Assembly: GCA_050480245.1 (NCBI GenBank)
Contig: JBCNEQ010000025.1
Source of the DNA: Anoxybacillus sp050480245
GTDB lineage: Bacteria > Bacillota > Bacilli > Bacillales > Anoxybacillaceae
Length of the DNA stretch: 64,000 nucleotides
Direction: 5' to 3' (one strand)
The notes beneath the pieces were generated by a model. The model was not told the DNA's origin. It did not search any database and saw only the letters and a program-made list of their open reading frames with translations. Shown here one piece after another: positions 1 to 7,174 of this stretch (positions within the stretch are counted from its first letter, which is position 1; every line of letters begins with the position of its first letter). A program made the position numbers and the translations under genes.

Positions 1-26
1 TCCTTGCGTAAGTTTCGTGACAAACG

Positions 27-545
27 ATGCGTAAAGACCAAGCGGAAAATTTGCGTGAAAAAATGGATAATATTAGTAAGCAACAAGAAGATGAGCTTCA
101 GTTGCCACCGCGCAGCGAAGTGCATAAAAAGAAAAAAACGAAATGGAAAGTTAAACATCCACTCGTTCGCATTCTTGCGCTCTTTTTCGTTTTATTGCCG
201 ATTTCCATTTACAGCATATATCACTTAGTTGAGAAGCGTCCCGTCCAAGTCGTGACGATTGATGATGAAAGCTATGAGACTATTGATGTCGATCAACAAA
301 AAGGGCATAAGCCACAACAAAAACCGCTTGAAAACGAAGCAAAAGAAGAGGAACAAGAATCGAATGAAACAGAATCATCTTTTATTTATCATACCGTACA
401 AGAAAATGAAACGTTATATAGCATTGCGATGAAATATTACGGAAATGAAAAAGGAATGGACCTCATTAAAGAATGGAATCATTTAACGAGCATGAAACTA
501 CAAAAAGGACAAGTGTTAAAAATTCCAAATATGAATGGAAAATAA
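27..545 (+). CDS. ypbE: YpbE-like membrane-anchored LysM protein
   Basis: Predicted 172-residue protein. A lysine-rich cytoplasmic N-terminus is followed by one membrane segment at about residues 49-70 (LALFFVLLPISIYSIYHLV), an acidic Glu/Gln-rich linker, and a C-terminal LysM domain at about 121-168 (YHTVQENETLYSIAMKYYGN). This layout suggests a membrane-anchored protein whose LysM domain binds peptidoglycan outside the cell. It heads the ypbE-ypbF-ypbG order known from B. subtilis. No good ribosome binding site precedes the ATG, but another frame stops at 32-34, overlapping it, so translational coupling to an upstream gene (recQ or ypbD by synteny) is likely. Function in the cell is unknown. 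Confidence 0.85.
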   Translation: MRKDQAENLREKMDNISKQQEDELQLPPRSEVHKKKKTKWKVKHPLVRILALFFVLLPISIYSIYHLVEKRPVQVVTIDDESYETIDVDQQKGHKPQQKPLENEAKEEEQESNETESSFIYHTVQENETLYSIAMKYYGNEKGMDLIKEWNHLTSMKLQKGQVLKIPNMNGK

Positions 546-605
546 GGTATACCACTTTGTCGATGGACATACAATCGTAGTAAAACACGATCGGCAGGGG
601 TGGCT

Positions 606-1046
606 ATGATTTTCCCAATTGAATTAGATGAAGTGACAAAGGCGATTTTACAACGAATGATAACGCATAAAAGAGAATGGGAAGACATGAAAAAAAGAAT
701 GAAGTGGTCGTTCATTTTGTTTTTGTTTTCACTCGCTTTATTTGGATTGTATATATACCAAACGGTTGTTATTCCAAATCATTCGTCTACAGAACGAATG
801 ATTGTAGCAGCGATTGATGATGAACGCATTCTTTGGTTTACTGCATTCGTTGGATCGCTTGGTTGGTTTGTTTCATTTTGTAAAAAGAAAAGCGAAAAAG
901 CCGAGCAAGATTTTCATGCACTTCGTTGTGAGTTCATTCAAAAAAGTAGCGAATTGCTTCAAGAAGAGGTGTGGCAAAAGCGACATCTCCTTTTTACATG
1001 GATGAAAGAAACATACGATATTCAACTATACCATGAAAACAAATGA
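606..1046 (+). CDS. ypbF: YpbF-like membrane protein
   Basis: 146 residues, close to the length I recall for B. subtilis YpbF, and in the same place after ypbE. Two hydrophobic segments are visible (about residues 37-55, FILFLFSLALFGLYIYQTVV, and about 79-92, WFTAFVGSLGWFVSF), with charged helical flanks. The ATG at 606 was chosen because AGGGG at 596-600 sits five bases upstream; a GTG at 600 is possible but would lie inside that site. Function unknown. Identification rests mainly on length, topology and synteny. Confidence 0.75.
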   Translation: MIFPIELDEVTKAILQRMITHKREWEDMKKRMKWSFILFLFSLALFGLYIYQTVVIPNHSSTERMIVAAIDDERILWFTAFVGSLGWFVSFCKKKSEKAEQDFHALRCEFIQKSSELLQEEVWQKRHLLFTWMKETYDIQLYHENK

Positions 1047-1092
1047 ACACTCCTCTCGCTCATTTCATATGCTAATGGCGGGAGGGAGCAAC

Positions 1093-1467
1093 ATGTGGTT
1101 TCTTTTTATTGTTGGTTTGCTATGTGGATATTTTATGATCGCTTGGACGCCAACGGTGGAGCCGTTCGTATTAGTTACATTTTTAACGGATATGATTTTT
1201 GATCCAATGAAAACATTTTTTGCGCTCGTCAGTTTTTTCATCGGTTTTATTGCCAACGCCGTGTTAATTCGTACGGCGACTTGGAATACATTACAAGCAT
1301 GGCGAAAGGAAGCAACGAATCGAAAAGGGCTATTCCTTTCATACGTTGTTTTGCTAACTTTTATTATATTAGCGATGATTGATGTGAAAAAAACGGCAAT
1401 TTTTTTCCTCTTTTCTTTCGTATATGGTATGATGTCCATGAGTGTGTACAAGGAGAGGAAAAGTTGA
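1093..1467 (+). CDS. Unrecognised small integral membrane protein
   Basis: 124 residues, mostly hydrophobic, with about four membrane segments (start MWFLFIVGLLCGYFMIAW; then about residues 25-60; then about 80-97 and 100-118). I do not recognise a family. The ATG at 1093 is preceded by GGGAGG and suits a membrane protein; an upstream in-frame ATG at 1033 overlaps ypbF and has a weaker site. Its stop (1465-1467) abuts the ypbG start at 1469, so the two are probably cotranslated. B. subtilis, as I recall it, has no gene between ypbF and ypbG, so this may be lineage-specific. Confidence 0.75.
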   Translation: MWFLFIVGLLCGYFMIAWTPTVEPFVLVTFLTDMIFDPMKTFFALVSFFIGFIANAVLIRTATWNTLQAWRKEATNRKGLFLSYVVLLTFIILAMIDVKKTAIFFLFSFVYGMMSMSVYKERKS

Positions 1468-1468
1468 A

Positions 1469-2230
1469 ATGGTGTATATTGTAGTAGCATTTGTAGCATT
1501 TATCGTATACATGTGGATCGAAGCGCATCGCAATCGGGTCATTTTTCAATCATTGTCATTTTCGACGTTTCCAGAAAGCTTTTCTCGCTTTCGTATTTTT
1601 TTTATTTCAGATATTCATCGTCGTCGTTTACCCGAAACGTTTATTCGTTCGTTAAAAGGGAAAGTTGATATCGTCGTAATTGGCGGCGATTTAACGGAAA
1701 AAGGGGTTCCTTTTTCACGTGTCAAACAAAATATTGAGCGGTTAAAGGAGCTTGGTCCTGTCTACTTTGTTTGGGGAAATAATGATTACGAAGTAGACTA
1801 CCATGAATTAGATGCACAATTGCTTGAAAGCGGTGTGAAAATATTAGATAATACAGCGGTCATATTTGAAAGTGAACAAGGTGATCGCATCGCTTTAATT
1901 GGAGTAGATGATATGAATAAAAGGAGAGACCGGCTCGATCTTGCTTTAAGCGATGCAGAAGACGCAAGCTTTCGAATCGTTGTAAGTCATGATCCACGTA
2001 TCATTCAAAAAATAGTCCCAGAACATCAAATTGCCCTTGTTTTAAGCGGGCATACGCACGGTGGACAAATTCGTTTTGGGCCGTTTGGGTTATATGAAAA
2101 AGGACGGTTACAAAACGTGAATGGAACGATGCTACTTGTTAGCAACGGGTATGGAACAACGATGCTTCCGCTTCGTTTCGGCGCGCGGGCGGAGACGCAT
2201 CTCATTGAGATCAAACATGAAAAACATTAA
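1469..2230 (+). CDS. ypbG: Membrane-anchored metallophosphoesterase, YpbG family
   Basis: 253-residue calcineurin-like phosphoesterase. An N-terminal membrane helix (VYIVVAFVAFIVYMWIEA) precedes the domain. The metal-binding blocks are present in order: DIH (in ISDIHRRR), GGDL (VIGGDLTEKG), GNND (VWGNNDYEVD), SHDPR, and GHTHGGQ near residues 195-201. The ATG at 1469 has AAGGAGAGG ten bases upstream; an in-frame GTG/ATG at 1442 would overlap the preceding gene. Substrate is not known; related YkuE/YpbG proteins are cell-surface or membrane phosphoesterases. Confidence 0.9.
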   Translation: MVYIVVAFVAFIVYMWIEAHRNRVIFQSLSFSTFPESFSRFRIFFISDIHRRRLPETFIRSLKGKVDIVVIGGDLTEKGVPFSRVKQNIERLKELGPVYFVWGNNDYEVDYHELDAQLLESGVKILDNTAVIFESEQGDRIALIGVDDMNKRRDRLDLALSDAEDASFRIVVSHDPRIIQKIVPEHQIALVLSGHTHGGQIRFGPFGLYEKGRLQNVNGTMLLVSNGYGTTMLPLRFGARAETHLIEIKHEKH

Positions 2231-2247
2231 GCAAAACTTATACAAAT

Positions 2248-2277
2248 TTTACACACTTCCTTCATATCCGCTATAAT
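2248..2277 (+). promoter_or_regulatory. Sigma-A-type promoter of the CarH-like regulator gene
   Basis: TTTACA (2248-2253), 18-base spacer, TATAAT (2272-2277), about 40 bases before the gene start. The -35 overlaps the second of two TACA-centred elements (TTATACAA 2238-2245, TTTTACAC 2247-2254), which fit the nTnTACAn pattern reported for CarH operators, although their spacing is 9 rather than 11 bases. Confidence 0.6.
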
Positions 2278-2314
2278 GTGTTGATAGAATGACGCGAGAT
2301 ATGGAGGATTTTAT

Positions 2315-3235
2315 ATGTCAGCGCAAGAAGGAAAATATAATGTGAAGGCGGTAGCGAACATGCTAGGCGTTCAGCCTGGAACGTTACGAGCGTGGGAACG
2401 TCGCTATCAAATGATCGCTCCGCCACGCAATGAGGCTGGACATCGACTATATACGGAGGAACAAGTTCAAATATTAAAATGGCTCGTTGATAAAGTGAAT
2501 CAAGGATTTACGATTAGTCAAGCCGTTTCTTTGTTAGAACAACGTCCTGCAGAAGTGCGCATGCAAGCAGAAGATCACATTACTACGCTTCGCGAACGGT
2601 TGTTGCAGGCGCTTTTATCGTTTGAAGAATGGAAAGCGCATGAATTGCTCAATGAGGCGTTTAGTTTATATACGGTTGACAAAGTCGCGCTTGACTTGTT
2701 AAGCCCGCTTCTTGTACGGATCGGAGATTTATGGGAAAACGGAAAAATTACGAGCGCTCATGAACATTTTGCTTCCGCTTTTTTACGTTCACGGCTTGGG
2801 ATGGCGTTTTCCATGCTTCCGGTTCATCGCTTGCTTCCAAAAACGATTTCAGTTTGCGGGCCAAACGAATGGCATGAACTAGGGTTACTTATTTTTACGT
2901 TATATTTGCGCAGAAAAGGATACGAGACTATTTATTTAGGTGCAACCATTGACCATCATGATTTACTGATTGTCATTAATGAAGTGAAACCATGTTATAT
3001 TTTTTTATCGTGCACGTTACAACAAAACGTACGGGCGACGTTGCAGCTCGTTGATCAATTGAAACAAACATACCCAGCGATTCGTATTGGAATTGGGGGA
3101 CGAGCGTTTGATGAAGTCGATGAACAAATGAAAAGTAAATATGGCGATCATTTTCTCGGGCAGTCAAAAGAGCAATGGGATGAATGGTTAAAATCCAATG
3201 AAAAATACTTGTCTAAAAGGGAGAAAACGATGTAA
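2315..3235 (+). CDS. MerR-family regulator with cobalamin-binding domain, CarH/LitR type
   Basis: 306 residues. A MerR winged helix at residues 8-75 (GTLRAWERRYQ, then RLYTEEQVQILKWL) is followed by a four-helix B12-binding cap and a C-terminal Rossmann-like B12 domain. The cap contains W140, then nine residues, then E150-H151: the W-x9-EH hallmark of adenosylcobalamin photoreceptors of the CarH class. The B12 domain carries E185-x-H187-x-x-G190, whose histidine is the expected lower cobalt ligand. In CarH, dark AdoCbl binding makes a DNA-bound tetramer that light breaks apart. By inference this protein is a light-responsive repressor. Its targets are not evident here: neighbours are ypbG and mecB, with no carotenoid or photolyase gene. 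Ribosome site GGAGG at 2303-2307. Confidence 0.88.
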   Translation: MSAQEGKYNVKAVANMLGVQPGTLRAWERRYQMIAPPRNEAGHRLYTEEQVQILKWLVDKVNQGFTISQAVSLLEQRPAEVRMQAEDHITTLRERLLQALLSFEEWKAHELLNEAFSLYTVDKVALDLLSPLLVRIGDLWENGKITSAHEHFASAFLRSRLGMAFSMLPVHRLLPKTISVCGPNEWHELGLLIFTLYLRRKGYETIYLGATIDHHDLLIVINEVKPCYIFLSCTLQQNVRATLQLVDQLKQTYPAIRIGIGGRAFDEVDEQMKSKYGDHFLGQSKEQWDEWLKSNEKYLSKREKTM

Positions 3236-3246
3236 ACTCATTAGTA

Positions 3247-3278
3247 ATATGACGAACATTTCTACATGTTCGTCATAT
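3247..3278. repeat. Perfect 12-bp inverted repeat between the CarH-like gene and mecB
   Basis: ATATGACGAACA (3247-3258) and its exact reverse complement (3267-3278) flank an 8-base loop. Neither strand shows a following T-run, so it is not a standard intrinsic terminator. It lies 39 bases before the mecB start, where an operator or an mRNA hairpin would be placed. Confidence 0.6.
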
Positions 3279-3316
3279 GCTAACAGTAAAGTCTGTGTAG
3301 GTAAGGAGGGATGTTT

Positions 3317-3904
3317 ATGCGGCTTGAACGCTTAAACTACAATAAAATTAAAATATTCCTCACATTTGACGATTTAGTCGAGCGCGGTTTAACGAAAGAA
3401 GATTTATGGAAAGATACGTTCAAAGTGCATGAGCTATTTCGTGATATGATTGAGGAAGCAAGTGAGGAGCTCGGCTTTGAAATTGCTGGGTCGGTCGCTG
3501 TTGAAGTGTACTCTTTACCGGCACAGGGCATGGTCGTAATCGTAACGAGCGAAGGCGAGATGACAGATGAGGAAGACGAGTTTAGCGACGATTATATTGA
3601 AATGCAAGTAACGCTAGATGAAAGCGATGATATATTTTTTGAATTCCAAACATTTGAGGATGTCATTCAATTAGCGACGCGTCTTTATTCGCTCGGTTGT
3701 CGTGGCGGTTCGCTTTACAGTTATGAAGGGCGCTTTTATTTACATTTTGCTGAATCTGTCATTCCAACAGATGACTTTGTTGCTATTTTGGCTGAATACG
3801 GAAGTCCGTCCACGTTAACGATTTATCGCGTCGAAGAGTACGGCAAAAAGTTGATCGCAAATGAAGCGATTGCCCAGCTATATCAATATTTTGTAAAAAA
3901 ATAA
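3317..3904 (+). CDS. mecB: ClpC adaptor protein MecB (YpbH)
   Basis: 195 residues. The N-terminus MRLERLNYNKIKIFLTFDDL matches the MecA/MecB adaptor family, in which the N-terminal domain recruits substrates and the C-terminal domain docks on ClpC. A Glu/Asp-rich linker (about residues 79-90) separates the domains, and the C-terminal part (LDESDDIFFEFQTFEDVIQL to the end) is the ClpC-binding domain. Synteny with B. subtilis ypbH supports MecB rather than MecA. ATG 3317 follows AAGGAGG at 3302-3308 with normal spacing; the ATG at 3311 is too close. A bidirectional terminator follows directly. Confidence 0.93.
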   Translation: MRLERLNYNKIKIFLTFDDLVERGLTKEDLWKDTFKVHELFRDMIEEASEELGFEIAGSVAVEVYSLPAQGMVVIVTSEGEMTDEEDEFSDDYIEMQVTLDESDDIFFEFQTFEDVIQLATRLYSLGCRGGSLYSYEGRFYLHFAESVIPTDDFVAILAEYGSPSTLTIYRVEEYGKKLIANEAIAQLYQYFVKK

Positions 3905-3934
3905 CCTTCGCATACGAGCGAAGGTTATTTTTTA
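3901..3934. terminator. Bidirectional intrinsic terminator between mecB and the deacetylase gene
   Basis: ATAACCTTCG (3901-3910) pairs with CGAAGGTTAT (3919-3928) around an 8-base loop. T-runs follow on the plus strand, and the A-run before it gives a T-run on the minus strand. It overlaps both convergent gene ends. Confidence 0.9.
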
Positions 3935-4618
3935 AAATGGATAAGGTGGGTCGCTTTCTTTTGACCATGCGCGTATAAAATATTCACGGTTTTGAAATTT
4001 ATGGAATGAATCGTGGTGAACAGTTGGAAATACGCGCTCAACCGATAAATGTTGCGTGCGGTGCGCAAGTAAAGCTTGGCGCACTTTTTTTGCCTCTTCA
4101 TCAGTAAACGTGAAGACGATATCAATGTTTTCAATCGGATCACCGTAGCGATCAGAACGACCAACGACAGTCACATAATACAATTGTTCCACAATATGAT
4201 CCATCGCTGTCACCGCACGATATGTCGCTCGTTGAATCGCTTGATGGTCTCGGTGGCCAGAAATACCGTGCGGTGGAAATGTTACGACAACCTTCGGCTT
4301 ATATTGTTCAATCATATGATGAATCGTCTCAACAAGTTGTTCTTCATATTCAGGCAGCTTTCCATCTGGATATGTATCGGTAATAACGTGATCGATACCT
4401 AAAATGGCAGCCGCCTGTTCTAATTCTTTTTTCCGTACGTGTGGCAGTTGTTCTTTTGTACAAACAGGTGGGTTGCCACATTTTCCTGCATCGCCAAGCG
4501 TTGCACTATATACGATCGTTTCTACATCCTCACGTTTCGCTAATGAAGCAAGCAATCCTCCTACAGTAAACGTCTCATCATCAGGATGTGCAAAACAAAA
4601 TAAAATTCGTTTTTTCAT
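3932..4618 (-). CDS. bshB2: PIG-L family deacetylase, BshB2-like
   Basis: 228 residues with the LmbE/PIG-L zinc signature HPDDE at residues 11-15 (CFAHPDDETFTVGG) and a later GHRDH element supplying a further histidine ligand. The family includes N-acetylglucosamine-malate deacetylases of bacillithiol synthesis and close homologues. Length and the HPDDET variant resemble B. subtilis BshB2 (YojG), the secondary enzyme; a BshB1 homologue is at 48097. ATG 4618 follows GCGAGG; an upstream ATG at 4648 lacks a site. Role in bacillithiol synthesis is inferred; other PIG-L substrates are possible. Confidence 0.75.
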   Translation of the reverse strand: MKKRILFCFAHPDDETFTVGGLLASLAKREDVETIVYSATLGDAGKCGNPPVCTKEQLPHVRKKELEQAAAILGIDHVITDTYPDGKLPEYEEQLVETIHHMIEQYKPKVVVTFPPHGISGHRDHQAIQRATYRAVTAMDHIVEQLYYVTVVGRSDRYGDPIENIDIVFTFTDEEAKKVRQALLAHRTQHLSVERVFPTVHHDSFHKFQNREYFIRAWSKESDPPYPF

Positions 4619-4646
4619 TTTCCTCGCCCCTTTCTGTCGTACGTTC

Positions 4647-4675
4647 ATTATATCGCTTTCGTTTTCTTATGTGAA
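4647..4675 (-). promoter_or_regulatory. Promoter of the bshB2-like gene
   Basis: On the minus strand TTCACA (4675-4670), 17-base spacer, TATAAT (4652-4647), about 30 bases before the start codon. It diverges from the glutamate dehydrogenase promoter. Confidence 0.7.
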
Positions 4676-4688
4676 TGAACGATTTTTT

Positions 4689-4702
4689 TGAAAACGATTA
4701 CA
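4689..4702. promoter_or_regulatory. Predicted cre site (CcpA operator)
   Basis: TGAAAACGATTACA matches the catabolite-response consensus TGWAANCGNTNWCA at all 14 positions. It lies between two divergent promoters, 20 bases upstream of the glutamate dehydrogenase -35 box. CcpA control of rocG is known in B. subtilis, so carbon control here is a reasonable inference. Confidence 0.75.
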
Positions 4703-4722
4703 AAAAATCGCTAAAAACTTCT

Positions 4723-4750
4723 TTGCATATACGTATAGAAAGTGTATACT
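4723..4750 (+). promoter_or_regulatory. Promoter of the glutamate dehydrogenase gene
   Basis: TTGCAT (4723-4728), 16-base spacer, TATACT (4745-4750), giving a leader of about 45 bases. Confidence 0.7.
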
Positions 4751-4801
4751 ATGACAAGAAAGGCGGACAATATTTTACAAACGGTCATGGGAGGTTTACA
4801 A

Positions 4802-6067
4802 ATGGTAGCCGAAAAGCATACCAATGAAGAAAAACATGATGTGCTACGAGCAACACAAATCGTCATACATAGAGCGCTTGAAAAGCTCGGATATCCTGAA
4901 GAGGTGTATGAGCTGTTAAAAGAGCCTTTGCGCATGTTAACGGTTAAAATCCCGGTGCGCATGGACGATGGCTCGTTAAAAGTGTTTACTGGCTACCGTG
5001 CACAGCATAACGATGCGGTCGGTCCAACTAAAGGGGGTATTCGCTTTCATCCGAACGTGACAGAACGGGAAGTGAAAGCACTTTCTATTTGGATGAGTTT
5101 AAAATGCGGCATTGTCGATTTACCATATGGTGGTGGAAAAGGTGGAATTGTGTGCGATCCACGCACGATGTCATTCCGCGAATTAGAACGACTTAGCCGC
5201 GGTTACGTTCGCGCCATTAGCCAAATTGTCGGCCCAACAAAAGATATTCCTGCGCCTGATGTGTTTACAAACTCACAAATTATGGCGTGGATGATGGATG
5301 AATATAGCCGAATTGACGAATTTAACTCACCTGGATTCATTACAGGAAAACCGCTTGTGTTAGGTGGCTCTCACGGTCGTGAAACAGCAACGGCAAAAGG
5401 GGTTACAATTTGCATTCGTGAAGCCGCGAAAAAGCGAGGGATTGACTTAAAAGGTGCACGCGTTGTTGTGCAAGGATTCGGAAATGCTGGAAGCTACTTA
5501 GCAAAGTTTATGCACGATGCAGGAGCGAAAGTGATCGGCATTTCTGATGCATACGGTGGTTTATATGATCCAAACGGTCTTGATATTGACTATTTATTAG
5601 ATCGTCGCGACAGCTTTGGTACGGTGACGAAACTATTTAAAAATACAATTACAAACAAAGAACTACTTGAATTAGACTGTGATATTTTAGTTCCAGCTGC
5701 CATTGAAAACCAAATTACAGAAGAAAACGCGCATAACATTAAAGCGAAAATTGTCGTTGAAGCGGCAAACGGTCCAACGACATTAGAAGCGACTGAAATT
5801 TTAACAGAGCGCGGCATTTTAATCGTTCCTGACGTGTTAGCAAGCGCTGGAGGAGTAACGGTTTCTTACTTTGAATGGGTGCAAAATAACCAAGGATATT
5901 ACTGGACGGAAGAAGAAGTAGAAGAAAAGCTTGAAAAAGTGATGATTAAAGCGTTCAATAACGTATATGAGACAGCGCAAGCGCGTCGCGTCGATATGCG
6001 CTTAGCCGCGTATATGGTCGGCGTACGTAAAATGGCGGAAGCGTGCCGTTTCCGTGGCTGGATTTAA
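4802..6067 (+). CDS. gudB: NAD-specific glutamate dehydrogenase (GudB/RocG)
   Basis: 421 residues. Converts glutamate to 2-oxoglutarate and ammonium. The substrate domain has GPTKGGIRFHP and PYGGGKGG with the catalytic lysines, then KDIPAPDV; the NAD domain has the VQGFGNAGS dinucleotide motif at about residue 220. B. subtilis gudB carries a 9-bp duplication that inactivates it in laboratory strains; no such duplication appears in the REVKALSIWMSLKCG region, so the enzyme should be active. ATG 4802 has GGGAGG at 4789-4794; an in-frame ATG at 4742 overlaps the promoter. Synteny with ypbH and ypdA favours gudB, but the cre site recalls rocG regulation. Confidence 0.95.
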   Translation: MVAEKHTNEEKHDVLRATQIVIHRALEKLGYPEEVYELLKEPLRMLTVKIPVRMDDGSLKVFTGYRAQHNDAVGPTKGGIRFHPNVTEREVKALSIWMSLKCGIVDLPYGGGKGGIVCDPRTMSFRELERLSRGYVRAISQIVGPTKDIPAPDVFTNSQIMAWMMDEYSRIDEFNSPGFITGKPLVLGGSHGRETATAKGVTICIREAAKKRGIDLKGARVVVQGFGNAGSYLAKFMHDAGAKVIGISDAYGGLYDPNGLDIDYLLDRRDSFGTVTKLFKNTITNKELLELDCDILVPAAIENQITEENAHNIKAKIVVEAANGPTTLEATEILTERGILIVPDVLASAGGVTVSYFEWVQNNQGYYWTEEEVEEKLEKVMIKAFNNVYETAQARRVDMRLAAYMVGVRKMAEACRFRGWI

Positions 6068-6085
6068 TGTTTGCATGAATGAGGA

Positions 6086-6119
6086 AAATCTCCTATCATT
6101 GTATGATAGGAGATTTTTT
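6086..6119 (+). terminator. Intrinsic terminator after gudB
   Basis: AAATCTCCTATCA pairs with TGATAGGAGATTT around a short loop and is followed by a T-run, just upstream of ypdA. Confidence 0.9.
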
Positions 6120-6136
6120 ATTGAGGTGAGCGTCAA

Positions 6137-7117
6137 GTGAAAAAGGAACAAATCATTATTGTCGGTGGAGGACCGTGTGGATTAGCTGCTGCGATTGCAT
6201 TGCAACACGCCAACTTTTCACCACTTGTCATTGAAAAAGGAAATATCGTGAATTCACTATATCATTATCCGACACATCAAACATTTTTTAGTTCGAGCGA
6301 CCGCTTGGAAATTGGCGGTGTGCCGTTTATTACAGAAAACCGAAAGCCGAAGCGCAATCAAGCTCTTGCTTATTACCGTGAAGTTGTGACGCGGAAAAAT
6401 ATTCGCGTTTATGCGTTTGAAAAAGTAGAGCGTGTGACGAAACAAGCGGACGGAACGTTCATTGTTGAGACAAGTAAAGATACGTACGAAGCGACGTACG
6501 TCATTATTGCAACAGGGTATTATGACAATCCAAATTATATGAATGTACCTGGAGAGCATTTGCCAAAAGTGACGCATTATTTTAAAGAAGCACATCCGTA
6601 CTACAATACAGACTGTGTCGTCATTGGCGGGAAAAATTCAAGCGTTGATGCAGCGTTAGAACTTGTAAAAGCGGGGGCGCGCGTCACCGTTTTATATCGC
6701 GGCTCACAATATTCTTCCAGCATTAAACCTTGGATTTTACCTGAGTTTGACTCGCTTGTGCGTCAAGGTGTCATTACGATGGAATTCAATGCTCATGTGA
6801 AAGAAATTACCGAAGATGCGGTCATTTATACGGTAAATGGTGAAGAGAAGAAAATAAAAAACGATTTCGTTTTTGCCATGACGGGGTACCATCCCGATCA
6901 TGATTTTTTAAAGAAAATGGGCGTTCATATCGATGCTGAAACAGGGAGACCGATGTATAACCCAGAAACGATGGAAACAAACGTGGAAGGCATTTTTATT
7001 GCGGGTGTCATTGCGGCCGGAAATAACGCCAATGAAATTTTTATTGAAAACGGTCGTTTTCACGGTGACCTCATTGCCGCATGCATCGCCGAAAGAGAGA
7101 AAAAAGTGTCCGAGTAA
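6137..7117 (+). CDS. ypdA: Bacilliredoxin reductase Bdr (YpdA)
   Basis: 326-residue FAD/NADPH disulfide reductase. It begins with the FAD motif GGGPCG, in which Cys14 is the residue reported as functional in Staphylococcus aureus YpdA. A second dinucleotide motif (VVIGGKNSSVDAALE, about 162-176) binds NADPH, and the C-terminal IAGVIAAGNN region closes the FAD site. The enzyme reduces bacillithiol disulfide or bacillithiolated bacilliredoxins, linking it to the bsh genes in this window. Start is GTG 6137 with GAGGTG seven bases ahead. It follows the gudB terminator, and I could not identify its own promoter. Confidence 0.93.
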   Translation: MKKEQIIIVGGGPCGLAAAIALQHANFSPLVIEKGNIVNSLYHYPTHQTFFSSSDRLEIGGVPFITENRKPKRNQALAYYREVVTRKNIRVYAFEKVERVTKQADGTFIVETSKDTYEATYVIIATGYYDNPNYMNVPGEHLPKVTHYFKEAHPYYNTDCVVIGGKNSSVDAALELVKAGARVTVLYRGSQYSSSIKPWILPEFDSLVRQGVITMEFNAHVKEITEDAVIYTVNGEEKKIKNDFVFAMTGYHPDHDFLKKMGVHIDAETGRPMYNPETMETNVEGIFIAGVIAAGNNANEIFIENGRFHGDLIAACIAEREKKVSE

Positions 7118-7135
7118 ACGTTCGGACGCTTTTAT
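7106..7135 (+). terminator. Intrinsic terminator after ypdA
   Basis: GTGTCCG (7106-7112) pairs with CGGACGC (7123-7129, one G-T pair) and is followed by CTTTTATT. The stem spans the ypdA stop codon. Confidence 0.75.
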
Positions 7136-7142
7136 TAGCACG

Positions 7143-7174
7143 AAAAAAAAGGGGGGGATGTTTAGCCCCCCCTA
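7143..7174 (-). terminator. Intrinsic terminator after ypeB
   Basis: On the minus strand AGGGGGGG pairs with CCCCCCCT around a 7-8 base loop, followed by eight T (plus-strand A-run 7143-7150). The unusually pure G7/C7 stem begins right at the ypeB stop codon. Confidence 0.9.

Noticed and set aside
3251..3274. LexA (SOS) box in the mecB-proximal inverted repeat
   Set aside because: CGAAC and GTTCG are present but separated by 10 bases; the Bacillus LexA site needs 4.
4742..4801. Earlier start for glutamate dehydrogenase at 4742
   Set aside because: It would overlap the -10 box, and the ATG at 4802 has a well-placed GGGAGG.
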